In this document: piece by piece, positions 44,647 to 56,298 of the stretch | How positions within the stretch are numbered: the first letter of the stretch is position 1 | How the letters are laid out: every line of letters starts with the position of its first letter | Source of the DNA: Zopfochytrium polystomum | Lineage: Eukaryota; Chytridiomycota; Chytridiomycetes; Chytridiales; Chytridiaceae | DNA: 64,000 nucleotides | Assembly (NCBI GenBank): GCA_025765615.1 | Contig: JAIVFJ010000024.1 | Location: 248,001 to 312,000 of the forward strand | Direction: 5' to 3' | The notes under the pieces: generated by a model | The model's database searches: none | Told to the model about the DNA's origin: nothing | What the model saw: the letters and a program-made list of their open reading frames with translations, nothing else | Translations under genes and position numbers: made by a program

Positions 44647-46241
44647 TCGTGTCCGCCTCACCTCCGCGATTTCCCCCTGAATCTGACGCCTGTACGCGTC
44701 TCCCCGCCCGAGCGCAATCATGTCATCGAGCCACTGCCGCCGCTCATCGATTTCGCCTTGGACTGCCCAGGGGGCGATTTTTCAAATACGCGCGCACGAT
44801 AAAGGTTGTTGTGAGCATGCACGACTCACAAAACTCACCACCCACCCACACACACACCCAATCACACACCTAACTCTCTCGCCCCGCTTACCCATTTCAA
44901 ACTCGTCCAGCACCTCGGGCGACTCGTGACCGGCCGGCGCCGCCGACGCTGCGTGTGCTCCGCCGCCGTTGCCAGTCAAACTCGCCGGCTTGCCGTTCGT
45001 CTCCATGAACGACTGCAGCCTGCGTTTCTCGGCTTCGCCGTTCTCTTTGTTGTTGTTTTCCCGCGCGTGGTTGGGAACGAGGCCACCCGTCGCAAGGGTT
45101 TCGCGTGTCGTGCGGTGTTTGGTGATTTTCATTGTTTTGTGAGTATGCTTGATTTTAACCCCCGACTCGCTCACACTCACTCACTCCGGATCGGCGGCCG
45201 ATACGGCTCCTCGTCGAACGCGTCGGACCGCACGATCTGCGCGAGCGTCCGGATGGCCGGGCGTCGGCGTCCGCGCAAGTCGTCGAGCATGGACGCGCGC
45301 CGGAGGGCCGCAGCCGGAGGAGAAGGACCCCCCCGCGCGGTGTGGGACGAGGAGGCCGTGTCGAGGCGGCCGGACATGCCCGGGGTCGGGGTGCTAGGAA
45401 GGCTTTGGCCGTCTTGGGAGGGTAAGAGATAGTTATGTTTGTGTGTGTGTGTGTGTGTGTGTGTTTGTGTGTGTATGTGTGTTCGCGTTTTCCCTCAGAG
45501 TGCAAAGAGAGAAGAAAAAAATGTTACCCAGAATCAGTCGATCAAGCATGCGCTGTTGCAGCCTGCTGAGCTTTGACGCTTTCATCATGGCTTTTTTTTT
45601 TTTGTTTGTTTGGTTTTTGTTTTTCAAGTTGGCGGGGCCGCACGGGAAAAACAGGCCAACAGAACTAGCCCTTAGGTGAAAGTAAAAAAAAAAAAAAAAA
45701 AAAAAAAGTGCACCCACACTTGAACAGGTCCCTCGTCTCGGGGCTCAGCGCGCTCTGGCTCGCCATCGACTCGGCGACCGATGGCGGGCCCCGCCGCGCC
45801 AGGCCCGTCTTGAAGCTCGGAGGCGGCGCGGTGCTCGCCGCCGATGCCGACGCCGCCGCTGACGGCATCCTCGTCCTCCGCGAAGGCGGCGGAGGCGGCG
45901 ACACCGCGGCGCTCCCGCCGCTGCGGGCCGCCGCCTTCGCGCCGACGACTCTCCCGCGACGTGATGACCGTCGTCGTCGTCGAAGCCGCCGCCGCCCTCC
46001 CGGCTGGCGGTACCGTTCCGGAGGGGTCTTGCAATGACTGGGCGGCGGCGGCGGCGGCAGCGGGTGCGATAGCGGGTGCGACGTGGGTTGTTGTTGGTGC
46101 TGCTGCTGGCTGGGCGCGGCGCTGGGGAGCGGAGGCGACGGCGAAGGTCTGCGGCGGCGGCGAGTGGGTTGTTGTTCCAGCTGTTAGTGTTGTTGTAGTA
46201 GGAGTGGTAGTAGTATTGGTTGCTGCTGCTGGTGTTGCCAT
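44314..46241 (-). CDS. UPF0193/EVG1-like (C22orf23-type) protein
   Basis: Pieces in order on the minus strand: SPETRDLFK, spliced to SMMKASKLSRLQQRMLDRLI; a Pro/Ser exon ending IRSDAFDEEPYRPP-like sequence (45180-45430); EKRRLQSFMETNGKP and SPEVLDEFEM (44895-45130); EIDERRQWLDDMIALGRGDA with YRRQIQGEIAEVRR (44665-44790); and a last exon RLEQIHRERTAKEQQQQQ ending AALI at the TAG 44314-44316. The LTNFQQRHL-like and ERKEFLxDMEALGxGxxYRxxIxxEI blocks are the signature of UPF0193. Members are found in flagellated eukaryotes and are linked to cilia. Introns are full of homopolymers, including G24/T at 44461-44494 and A28 at 44614-44641. The N-terminal exon (Ala/Thr/Pro-rich, from 46241) is tentative. 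Confidence 0.7.
44471..44494. repeat. G24 homopolymer after a T tract
   Basis: 24 consecutive G directly after at least 15 T, in an intron of the UPF0193-like gene. Confidence 0.95.
44614..44641. repeat. A28 homopolymer
   Basis: 28 consecutive A in the same intron as the G24 run. Confidence 0.95.
45684..45707. repeat. A24 homopolymer
   Basis: 24 consecutive A in an intron of the UPF0193-like gene. Confidence 0.95.
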
Positions 46242-46580
46242 CGCTGCAGGCGGCAGGTGTGTGCGTTGAATGTTTTTGTTGGAACTTGTTGAAGGATTTG
46301 TCTTGACTCCCACATAACATAATGTAACAATGGGAAAATGGGAAAACTTCTTGGGAGCCGCAAAACCGATTTTAGAATGAAGCTTTTTGGGCTAAAAAAT
46401 TCGTTTTTGAATTTCGATTTTTTTTTTTTTTACGTAAATACTTTTCTCGAATCGCAGAATCCCCGGCGAGACAGGACACCCGCTCCACCGCCACACACAC
46501 ACACACCACACACCCGCCACCCGGAAACAACGCGTCGCCGACTGCCCCCGCCCACTCCCAACTTGAAACTAACTAACAAG
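46242..46580. other. Divergent region between UPF0193-like gene and Mob2
   Basis: Probably contains the first, unresolved exon of Mob2 (an ATG at 46338 opens MGKLLGSRKTDF) and the promoters of both genes. Otherwise C/A-rich and simple. Confidence 0.4.
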
Positions 46581-47559
46581 CTTACCGCGCGCAAGACGCT
46601 CCCAGCCGTAATCGGGTGACGGAATACGCTATGAAGCTGGAAATCAAGGACTACAAGCAGATATGCATCCTCCCTCGGCACATGGACCTGAACGAATGGT
46701 GATTACTCCCCCAGCCGGCGCCCATTCCTCCCACAACCCCCACGCATCGAGGATGCACACGGTCTCCTCACGATGCTCCATCGCCGATTATCGCTGATCC
46801 TCCATGGCTCCGTCTCCTCCCCCAAATCGGACTTTCCAGGCTAGCCGTCAACAGTGAGTGAGCTGTCGTCCCATCATATGCCTGCCCAGAACAGCCCAAT
46901 TGGTTCGCTCTGAACAACCAACAACCAAACGGTTGCCCCGCAGCGTTCGACTTTTTCAACTACACCAACCTCTTTTATAACGCCTTGTCCGAGTTTTGCA
47001 CGTCGAGCGTGTGCCCCACAATGAGCGCAGGACCTGGGTACGACCGTTCACCTTCTTGAACAAGCTTGTGTGTTCACCGCTTCTCATACGTTTTTGTTTC
47101 TTTCGCCTTGCAGTCACGAGTTTACGTGGACCGACAGTCAGCGCAGAACCATGCGACTGAACGCACCGCAGTATGTGGACTACGTCATGACATGGACGCA
47201 GAATGTGATCAACGACCAGACCATTTTTCCGACTAAATCAGGTTGCCCTCCCGTTTGTAAAGCGGGCTCTTAACAAGCAGAACTAACTGTCTAAGGGACT
47301 TCCAGGTGCCGAGTTCCCCAGAGACTTTCATGCAACGATTCGAAATATCTTTAGACAGCTGTTCCGGGTGTACGCACACCTCTACACGGCCCATTCCGAC
47401 AAGATGACCCTGCTGTCGCTTGACGGCCACCTGAACACCCTCTTTTCTCACTTTATCAGCTTTGGGCGCGAGTTTGACTTAATCGACAAAAAGGACATGG
47501 CGCCTCTGCAGGATCTGATCGTGGGCCTGCAAACCACGTCCCCGATGGAAATTTCATAG
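46581..47559 (+). CDS. MOB kinase activator, Mob2-like (5' exon unresolved)
   Basis: Exons spell YRAQDAPSRNRVTEYAMKLE, ICILPRHMDLNEW, LAVN, TFDFFNYTNLFYNALSEFC, SVCPTMSAGP, HEFTWTD, NAPQYVDYVMTWTQNVINDQ, IFPTKSG, FPRDFHATIRNIFRQLFRVY, AHLYTAHSDK, LNTLFSHFISFGREFDLIDK and APLQDLI. The Mob fold is unmistakable. LPRxxDLNEW and the PTMxAGPxxxxxW phrase fit Mob2 better than Mob1. The CxxxxC...H...H zinc site is partly kept. Mob2 binds and activates NDR/LATS kinases (Cbk1/Orb6 in fungi) in cell polarity and wall morphogenesis. Stop at 47557-47559; AATAAA at 47571. Confidence 0.88.
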
Positions 47560-47570
47560 GGATCACCATT

Positions 47571-47576
47571 AATAAA
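47571..47576 (+). terminator. Polyadenylation signal AATAAA (Mob2)
   Basis: Hexamer 12 bases after the Mob2 stop and 13 bases before the next start codon. Confidence 0.5.
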
Positions 47577-47588
47577 CTTTTTGACAAG

Positions 47589-48036
47589 ATGGTGTCGTCG
47601 CTGCCCTCCCCGCGCAAGGCCAGTCCCCACGTTGCGTCCAACAACCTCCCGCGATGGGGCTGGAGCATTCTGGCGTGCGTTCTCGTGTACTGGTCCGCGT
47701 CCATGGTTGTGCTGTGGGGTTTCGCCTGGACCGATCTGGTAGGATGGGGGCGGCACCTTTGCATCCCGCGATTCACCGACATCGTTTCGTCCCCAGCCTC
47801 CGCAAATCATACCAAGAGCACGGTCCCCCTCCTCGCCGCCACCGCCACCCTCGTCAGCACCAGCGGGGAGAGCGTCGTCATCATCATCACCGACGGCGCC
47901 GACTCTCGCATTGCTGGAATCGCACGCGCCGAGCGTTCTGTACTACGCCTGCGTGGTTGCCATCCTGCCGCCCGTGATGCTGTTCTTTGTGTTCTTTAGC
48001 TGGCTGGGCCTGAAGTTGAATAGACACAATACGTGA
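47589..48036 (+). CDS. Small two-TM protein, possibly PIG-P-like
   Basis: ATG 47589 gives MVSSLPSPRKASPHVASNN and TM1 (WSILACVLVYWSASMVVLWG) with FAWTDL. A 58-base intron (47739-47796) restores a frame with a Pro/Ser linker, then YYACVVAILPPVMLFFVFFS and WLGLKLNRHNT at the TGA 48034. A short hairpin with W/LLWAF-like end of TM1, a YY before TM2 and a GLxLxxxxx tail recalls PIG-P/Gpi19, a subunit of the GPI-GlcNAc transferase in the ER. The match is weak and the linker is unlike the family. It lies 29 bases after Mob2. Confidence 0.45.
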
Positions 48037-48074
48037 CAAGTCCCGCTCGCTTTCGTTTCGCACCCACTCAAAAA

Positions 48075-49110
48075 ATGAAGATGAACGCAGTGTCGCTGCT
48101 CGCCGCGACCGCGTGAGTGGACTCTTGCCGCCCACACACACCCGCCAACCCGCCCCCTGAGGGCGCGAGACTCCTCGGCCTCATGCACACGCCTTGCGTC
48201 CCGGTGTTTTTCCTCCAACCCCCCGAGTGGTCGCTCGAGGGGACATTTATTTCGTCCTGTTCCGAGTGTGGCCCCGCCCTAATTTTAAAATTATAAAGGG
48301 GCGAGGACGATGACGACTACCTTTCCGCCGACGACGGTGACTACCGCCCCCCCGACGAGGACGAAAACGACGAAATAACAACAGATGGTAAGCGAGCCAC
48401 CCCCCAGTTTCCGAGGACAGCTTCGGTTTGCAAAAAAGGAATGAAACTTTTTTTTTTCAACTCCTTCATTTCCTCGCCCGGCAGAGGACGCCAGCGGGAA
48501 CGAATCTTCCGCGGACGAAGAAAGCCAAGCGGCCGAATCAGAGGAGGCTGCTGAGGAGAACGAGGGTGAGTATTTCTTGTTGCGCTCTTTCGCAACTGCT
48601 TTCTGCTCGATGGGCGGATCGGTGACACTCTTGAAAAAAATATTCAACCCCAAATCAGCGGAAGGAAGCAGCGATACACGATCTGCGCTGGTCGCAGCGC
48701 TTCGAAAATCATCCGCGGTTGCATGTCGGTGCAATCATATGGCTGCCCGTTTCAGCGACTGTTGCTAATTGCGTCGCCAACAGATGACGAGGATATGTTC
48801 ACGGCAGCGGCGCGTGAGCTCGTTCAAGGTGACCCCATCATTTCTTTTTTTCTTTTCGTTTCGAGCTCGCTCGGTACGCTCTGACGGTTGAGCCCCAACA
48901 ATAGGGCGCCTTCGGTGGCGTAAAGCAACGCGAGACAGGATTGCGCAGCTAAGGGCGGACAACGCACCGTACCAAAAGCGAAGAGATGATTTGCGGGACA
49001 AGCTTGCCGCCGAAAAACGCGAGGAACGTAGACTTCAGGAGGAACTAGGTCGTGTGCGGAAGCTCCAAGCGGGCTTGAAGCAGCTGCTTTCGGCTCCACC
49101 TCTACTTTGA
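48075..49110 (+). CDS. Acidic then coiled-coil small protein, unknown function
   Basis: Five exons join in phase from ATG 48075: MKMNAVSLLAATAG, EDDDDYLSADDGDYRPP, DEITTDEDASGNESSADEE, SEEAAEENEDDEDMFTAAAR and GRLRWRKATRDRIAQLRAD, ending LKQLLSAPPLL at TGA 49108. The first 80 residues are strongly acidic. The last 70 form a basic coiled coil. The first hydrophobic stretch is too short for a confident signal peptide. No family is recognised; acidic-plus-coil proteins are often chaperone or chromatin adaptors, which is only a guess. Confidence 0.6.
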
Positions 49111-49133
49111 ACTTGATCTTTGGGAGCCTTGAC

Positions 49134-49134
<1 letters not shown>

Positions 49135-49167
<33 letters not shown>
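49135..49167. repeat. A33 homopolymer
   Basis: 33 consecutive A, 24 bases after one stop codon and 21 bases before the next start codon. Confidence 0.95.
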
Positions 49168-49169
<2 letters not shown>

Positions 49170-49188
49170 GTATTAAAAATTGTCTGGG

Positions 49189-52100
49189 ATGAAGATAGCA
49201 GACGTAAGCGATACCGTGGAATTACTCTTCCCAAGATTTTCTTCGCAGACGCTGATGCCATCGTTTAAAAGGTGAACGAAGCGATTGATGCAAAAAACTG
49301 GGAGTTGGCCGCCTCTCGTGTCGATGAGCTCCTAGTGGAGGACTCCCTTGACGATGAGACGCTTGCATTGGCTTGCTATGCCCAGTGCCAGATTCTCTTG
49401 AATTCCCGCGGTTCCAACGACTCGGCGACCCGTCATCCTGGGAGCCCTACAGCGCAATCGTCGCCAAACCCGCAAGGGGAGCCGAGAGCGACGGCCGGCA
49501 GCCGTCCGGAGAAGGTGGTTCGAAACGCGGTGGCTTACCTGATGCGGACGCTTGAAATTTCGGTCGAGAAAATGATGGAAAAGATCGCCGAAAAGGCGGT
49601 AATGACCTTTTTGGACCTGACAAAGAACCTCTTTGAAGACGACAGCACCGCAATGGTCTTTTTGATTCCGCTGTCGAACGTTGTCTCTGCGCTGCAAAAA
49701 CTCAATCACGAGGACCGCGTTTTGAGAATCACGCTCCACCTTCTTCTTTCGCGAGTGCTGACTTGCTACATCGAAAAGTACAGCAAGAAGCAAGAGAAAG
49801 GAGATCCTTGGCCCTCGGCGGAAGCTCTTGCAAAGTACTGCAAAGATGCGCCAGAACAGGCGTTGAAACACTTGGAGTCTGCTATGAAATTGATCAAAGA
49901 TCGCCCCGCATTACGTTACTTGCTGTTTCAAGTCACCAAAGTGTATCTCAAGAACCTCTCCGTTCAGCCCTCGAACAAATCGACAAAGTTTGAAAACCTT
50001 CTGAAAGAGGAAAGCAGCCTTCGAGTATTCATCCAACTCAGCATCATGGAGAACGGTCAGATAAACCAGTCTGACGCAAAGGGGCTGTTATCGGAGGTCG
50101 AAAAGCTTTGCGAGACCTGCGGGAGCGCAGAGGAGACGTTGTCTATTCTGGTTGATTTTGCAGAGCAATGCATCAGGCAGGGCCTCACCGACATTGCGAA
50201 GAGATTTTTGGATAAATCTATGCTCATGAACGGAAGCACCCAGCTATGCCACCGACGGCAACTGGTTCAGTTGCAGCTGGAACTGGAGCGAATCAGAGCG
50301 TCGGCTTCCCTTGTTGCAGAAAGCGATGCGCAACACGCGTTCATGAGTGCGGCCGCTGCTTTGATGAAAGCCCTCGACCTGGATTGCGATTCTGCCATCA
50401 TACACGCGACCTGCTTGCAGATGTTTTCTGCCTTCATCTCTTGGAAGGAGGCAAACAAGTTTCACCCACAGTGGTTCACGGCCACTGTAAAAAGTATAGC
50501 GGACGCTCTAACGCAGCGACCAGGACTAGAAGAGTCCAAACGATGCGTAATCGAGTACGAGCTGGCCAAGTGCTACGAGGAGCAAAATGTCTTTTCACTG
50601 GCGGCTGCCCACGCGAAGAAGGCTCTGGTATTCTGCAGCCAAGCCGAGCTTCAGGGACCCATTGAAATAATGATTCAAAAGCTGTCAACAAAGGCCAAGG
50701 CCTTCGAAGGAAAGCTTGCTCCAGAATTACAAGGTGGGGCGATTCTAGAGGAATAATATTTGAATCTGCTGATCGCATTTTGAAAAATAACTCTGTAGCG
50801 CTTTCACTGGTTGATCAGGCGAAAAGCGTTTCCCAATCAGGCGTCGCTCTGAAGTTGTTGGAGAATGCAATAAGGACCATCATCCCAGTAAGACACTCTC
50901 CGTTCACAAAAGCTTGTTCCAAATTACCGCCATTAGGACCATGAGTTCATCTCTCCGGCAGCCGCGGCGGAGAGCTCAGATCCTGTCCAAGCACTCCTGG
51001 GGATCGAATACCACCTCACATTCGACAATATCGTTCTGGGATCATCAAAAGTGAAACAGCTGATACTCGTGGCATTGAACGACATCATGATTCACTCCAG
51101 GCAACTCGCACTCAGAGTTGAAACAAAAGGAAACTCAAACCTGAGGAGGCTGTGGAAAGCAGCGTGGGATTGCAGTAGCTACATTCTATGCGAGGCGTGG
51201 GTCGGAGTCACGGTTGAAAAAGCGCTCCTTCGAATTCAGGCCGAAGCCAACACCATCCGCGGTGAGGCCCTTACCTTTTTCCTCAGAGTCTCAGATTGTA
51301 CTGCGGAGGCTGAGACAGAACGAGGGGCTGAGGAGCTCCAACGAAAGGAAGCAGCTATTCTCTCATCCATTTCGCAGTCAATATCTATATGCCAACAAAT
51401 ATCCGATGTCTCTATGCTGGAGTCAAACGCCTCGTTGCTGACCGGTCACTATTTCGAAACGCCGGATGCTCTCAAACAAAGCGCAGCCGGTGCATGTGTC
51501 GACGTTTTCCAGAAACTCTACGAAGCGATGGCATCGACCGGTTTAAAATCCTCGGACTTGTTTCTTCAAGTTTGCCTCGGCTACGTTCAGGCATTAAAGG
51601 ATTTGCACGACGTGGCCGCGCCGTCGACAACGCCGGGTGATGACAGATCGAAAGCGAAGGGGTCGGTGGCAAAGGCCGCCCCAGCAAAGGCTGCTCCAGG
51701 AAAAGATCGAGAGAACCTCAAACTCGCCGAAGAAGTGTTTACGGTCGCGTTTGCTTCGCCGTCAAATCGCTACGATCTGAAACTGGCCTTGTTCGAGCTC
51801 AGGTCCACTTTCAGAGGCGCCGCGGGCTCGCCAGCAAGCGAGAGCGATCCCTTGCTGAAACTATTTGCGACGCTCGAGGCGATGGACTCGCAAAAAAAGC
51901 CCACCCGAGAAGATTTGGACTCGGCCGTCGCGGAGCTGTCGCGGTCCGCCGGAAAACTACCGAACGAGCTCGCAATCACCCTGTGGCTTAAATTAATACG
52001 CTTTTGCAATCTTGCAGAGCAATACCTTCTCGCTTTCTCGTGCATCCGCGCCCTGTTTGGGCGGATACCATCGGACCTTCCCGCAAAAGCGGCCGCCAAG

Positions 52101-55100
52101 AAATGCAATACAGACGCCGGAGTTCTGATGGAGTGCGAGCTTTTGTATGGGCGAATCATTTTCTCGCTTATGACTCAAAAAACCCCTTACGGGGAATATC
52201 AGGTCATGAGATCAGACGCGTTGCTTCACTTTTGCAACGCCATAGAATATGGCTCTTTATCGAGCAGCAGTATGGCCCAAATTGAAACTTGCCTCCTTCT
52301 GTTTCGCGACGTGAGCGCGGGATCGAAACTTAGCCAGTTGGGTGAAAATTATGCTCTGTTTCTTGAGCGAATAATTCGGTCACTGCAAGGCTGCAATTTC
52401 ATGTCAACCGCCCGGTCGGAGGAATTTGTGAACGCATTAATTTTTCTCAGCGATCGCTGCCTCGAGTACTTCTATTTCAAAAGAAACTTTCAAGCAGGCA
52501 CACGACTGTTGGATAGACTGTTCCGCATCTTGCCGCCTGCGTATCATCGTATGCTTTGGGAGAAAAAAATTCAAATTTTGTCCGATAGTGGCATGCAAAT
52601 CACATCGACTGTCTTAGGGGAGGCAAGCATTGAAGTTCAATCAAACTTGTTAGTTTCGAACGGCTCTCCTTTTCGTTCTAAATTCCTTTCGCTTTAGGTG
52701 GTACAAACTTGCACTTAAATCGAACGGAAATCAACATAGGCGGTCGCACCTCGAGAACGTTCTCCAGCTTGTACGACTTCCTGGTTTTGAACTCAAGTTT
52801 ATTGAATTCGGACTCGAGTTCGTTAAATGGTTGTTGACTGAGACGGATGAGCTTGACAAAGCGAAGAATCTTCTTTCCGAGGTCAAGGTCACGCTCAACA
52901 CAGCTCGGTCCCATTCTGTGAACGACCAGATTTCGCAATTGAAGGTTCTTTGCATTGAGCTTGATATTTCGGAGACCCGGTTGGCGAAGCTGTCGTTCGT
53001 GGAGAAAGCCTCTGCTTTCTTGACTCAGATCATAGAGGGAATTTTTTTGACGGCACAACCCTCCGACTCTTCGACACGTTCTGGACACTCTTCGGCAAAG
53101 AAAAGCAAGGACAAGGAGCAACCTGTCGAAGCCGAGCCTTGTACAATGCCGGCAAGGGACAAATGGGTGGACTTTGAATGGCCGCAATCCGTCAAGGCTT
53201 CTTTCCAATCAACAACCGATCCTCGGTACCTTTCTGCCGCCCGCAGCTCTGAAATTAGGAGCGTTGTGAGTTGCACCCTGCGAATCATCTTGGCGCACTT
53301 TGAGCTTGGTCGATTCCCAGAAAGTATGGCACTCATCAGCCTCCTAGAATTTCTGTCGGAAATTTGTTCGGCAGACGGCGTTCCTATGGAAAGCCTGCGC
53401 CATCTTTGCGCAACACTCTTTTCGCACGCTGCAATTAAAATCGGATCCTGGACTCGTGCTGTCGCAAAGCTCTTTTCCGGCTCTCCACCGCAAAATCTAA
53501 GTGTGAAAGATACGGAGCGGGTTCTCTGCGATATTGGTGTACCTGTAAATACGCTTTCCTTCTCCCTGCAAAAGAGCAAGATTCTGTACGATCGCAGTGA
53601 TTACAGCCAGGCTTTGGATGCGCTTGCTCTCTCGTTCGATTCGGCAGAGGATAGTGACCTTCTCTCAAAAATCGAGAGCGCTTTCCTCCTCGACCTCCTC
53701 ACTGAAACGCTCGAAAAGACAAAGAGCGCGGTTCAAATAGCGAAACTCGGAGGTGTACTTTGCCGGAATATTCTTCCGAGGTATGCGGGAAAGCTACGAA
53801 AATCTTTCGAGCACACTCACCGGTCAGAACTGAAGAGCATTTACCTCTCGGCTCTGGAAGGCACGCATCTGTCGATTCCCTCCAAGGCGGTTTTACACGA
53901 AGAGCTGTTTTACCTTGCAAAAGCGGAGAATACAAACGAATCGGCACTGGGCCATTTTAAGCTGGCTGTCGAATATTACAAAGAATCCGAATCGTTTGCG
54001 TCGGTGGTTCCAATTACCATCGACCTGGCCAAATTTTATTTGCAAGAGATTCCTCATTACGCGCCCATCACGGAGCGAAAACATCAGGAGGCCGCTCTGG
54101 CCGCAGCAAGGGTTCTTCAAGAGTGCAATCAAAACATTCAAGGCTTAATTTCCAATGGTACTTCATTTGACCCGGACTTGGTACACTCGCTTCAACTGTG
54201 TTTCGGAAATGTTTTAATTCACATTGCGCAATCTCCTCAAGTGGAAAAGCCTGAAGATGTGCACCTGGCGGTCAAGATGATCATGGAAGACATCTTCCCA
54301 GGCGAATGCGAAAAGTCTGTGCGTATGCAATGGAATGACCTGCAGAGCGAAGCCTTAAAAATGGCAGTTTCACTCGTACGACCGATCTACTCCAGTTTAG
54401 GTGGTAAACATCTGCCTGTGGCCTGTCGCATCCTTGCCATTGCTTCGCGCTTGACCGAGCGACTGGGATTGACTGACTTGATGGCTCAGCTCAACCCACC
54501 GACGAAAAGCAAGAGCCAAGAGGCATTTTCCCAACGAGGGCTGCGCCATGCGCTAAAGCATCAGAACATCGACGCGATTGAGTATTGCTGCGAGGACCTT
54601 CTTCTGCACACCGCGGTTGGCGGACACACGGACTCGGTTGTATTCGGGCTATTGAGTCTGTGGCAAAGCTGTAGAAATGCACGGCTTCTCGCTTCCCTCG
54701 TGAATCGATACAATTTAGGTCGAGGTAATCACCGCTGCCCTGGAACAGGCGAGACGCACCATCGTTATTTTCTTTGAATGACTGACGACTTTGCCCTAGA
54801 CTCCCAGATTCATAACGACTACATGAACGAAAGTGGTCTTCACCACCGCAGTGTCCTTCAACCTCTCAATCCCGATCTACTGCAAAATCTTCCGAAAGGA
54901 GTTCGTTTACTCGTTCTGCAGCATTCTTCTGACAAGCAGACGCTATTTTGTGGGCTTCTCAGTCGAAGCAAGGAAACCGCGAAGCACAAGAGCTCGATCG
55001 ATGACTTCACCTTTGCAACAACTAGATATGCGGTGTCTTTCAGAGACCTTAGGGCCATGCAGGACTCAATGTGCACGGCTGTGAGTAATAATCGTCACGG

Positions 55101-56143
55101 CCCGTTCAAACCTGACTGACGAGTTGAAAAAGTCAGAGCCGACCCAAAGCGGCCTGGACGCCCTTCGAACTTATTTGCTGCCCGCTCTGTCCCTGCTGGG
55201 TAAGTAACTGTACATAGGACCAATTGCGAACTCAGGCCCGAGTTTTCCGTTCTTAAAAGAGCCGGAAAGCCCCACCGCTGCGGCCCCCGCAAAGGCCGTT
55301 GAAAAAGCGGAGCCGAAAAAGAAGGGCGCGAAAGCCGAGCTCGCTGAAGAAACAGACAAAGGACACTGCGTTGTGTGTTGCGACGAATGGCTGGAATGCC
55401 TGCCGGTCAATGCCGTTATTCGCGGTCTCAGTCTTGCTAGTTGTGTTTCACTGGATCTTGGTAACCGCATTTCGTCCATCACCGTCTTGAAACGCGACCT
55501 GAAAAAGGACCTTCCTATCAACCTCACAGGGCCAACTTACTTTCTCAATCGTCGCGTCCCGCGAAAGGACTCTGACGGCTCAAACGCGCCGCCGTCCACA
55601 CCCTCAACAACGAACGCAAAGTGCGTTGTCGACGCTCCCGCTCTTGCGGGTCGTCTTTCGACTCCTGCTCCTCCCGCCAAAACCGAGGTGCTGGTGGTCG
55701 CGGACCCGCTCATCACAAACTCGTGCTTGACCGCAAAGCATTTCGAAAGCACCTCCCTCGTCGTCGCGCTGCAAAGCCACTCACCCGATCGCGTTCAGAG
55801 TCGTCCAGACGGGAAGGCCGGGTGGGACCCTCTGTGGACGTTGTCGCTTCAAGTCCCGCCTTCGGTTGTCGCGATTATTACTTACCTCTCAAGTGACGGC
55901 GAGTCAAACAGGGCTGACCGATTGCTGGCGTGCGAGTGGGCAGCAGCTGCTTATTTGGCGGGAGTGAAGATGTCGGTGATTTCGCACTACGCGGCAAGTG
56001 CGCACGAGGCGGTAGAGTACGCGCGGGCGATAACGGAGCAAAGCGGCGATCTTCAACTCGAAAGCGCAGGCGCAACGTCACAAATCATCAAAAATGGTGT
56101 ATTCAGCGCGGCGTTCTTAACATACTGGGGCCTTTTACCCTGA
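49189..56143 (+). CDS. Cilia- and flagella-associated protein 46-like, TPR-rich
   Basis: A mini-exon MKIAD (ATG 49189) splices in phase to VNEAIDAKNWELAASRVDEL. The protein then runs about 2,190 residues through seven short introns. It is mostly helical repeats of TPR type, for example AVAYLMRTLEISVEKMMEK, CYEEQNVFSLAAAHAKKAL, and LAKAENTNESALGHFKLAVE. Near the end come RLLVLQHSSDKQTLFCGLLS and a C-terminal globular part (LPVNAVIRGLSLASCVSLDL, RADRLLACEWAAAAYLAG) before the stop at 56143. Size, repeat type and the LQHSxDKxxxxCG phrase suggest CFAP46, a C1d central-pair component of motile axonemes. I rely on memory of the family here, and a different axonemal TPR protein (CFAP54 group) is possible. 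Its presence implies motile flagella. Confidence 0.6.
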
Positions 56144-56298
56144 TACTATTAGGCCGTAATTATACTGGCTCCATATCTGACATCCCAACTGGTCTGGTTA
56201 AACCGCCCTTGGCTGAACTTTGCGTTTTTGAAAAGGCTTTGTAATTGTTCTCCCCATTCATACCGTTCGGTCTTTCGACGACCAACCCTTCCTTGTCC

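Noticed and set aside
47589..47999. Unspliced 136-residue version of the two-TM ORF
   Set aside because: Without the 58-base intron the second TM helix is lost and the tail is unstructured; the spliced frame gives a clean second helix.
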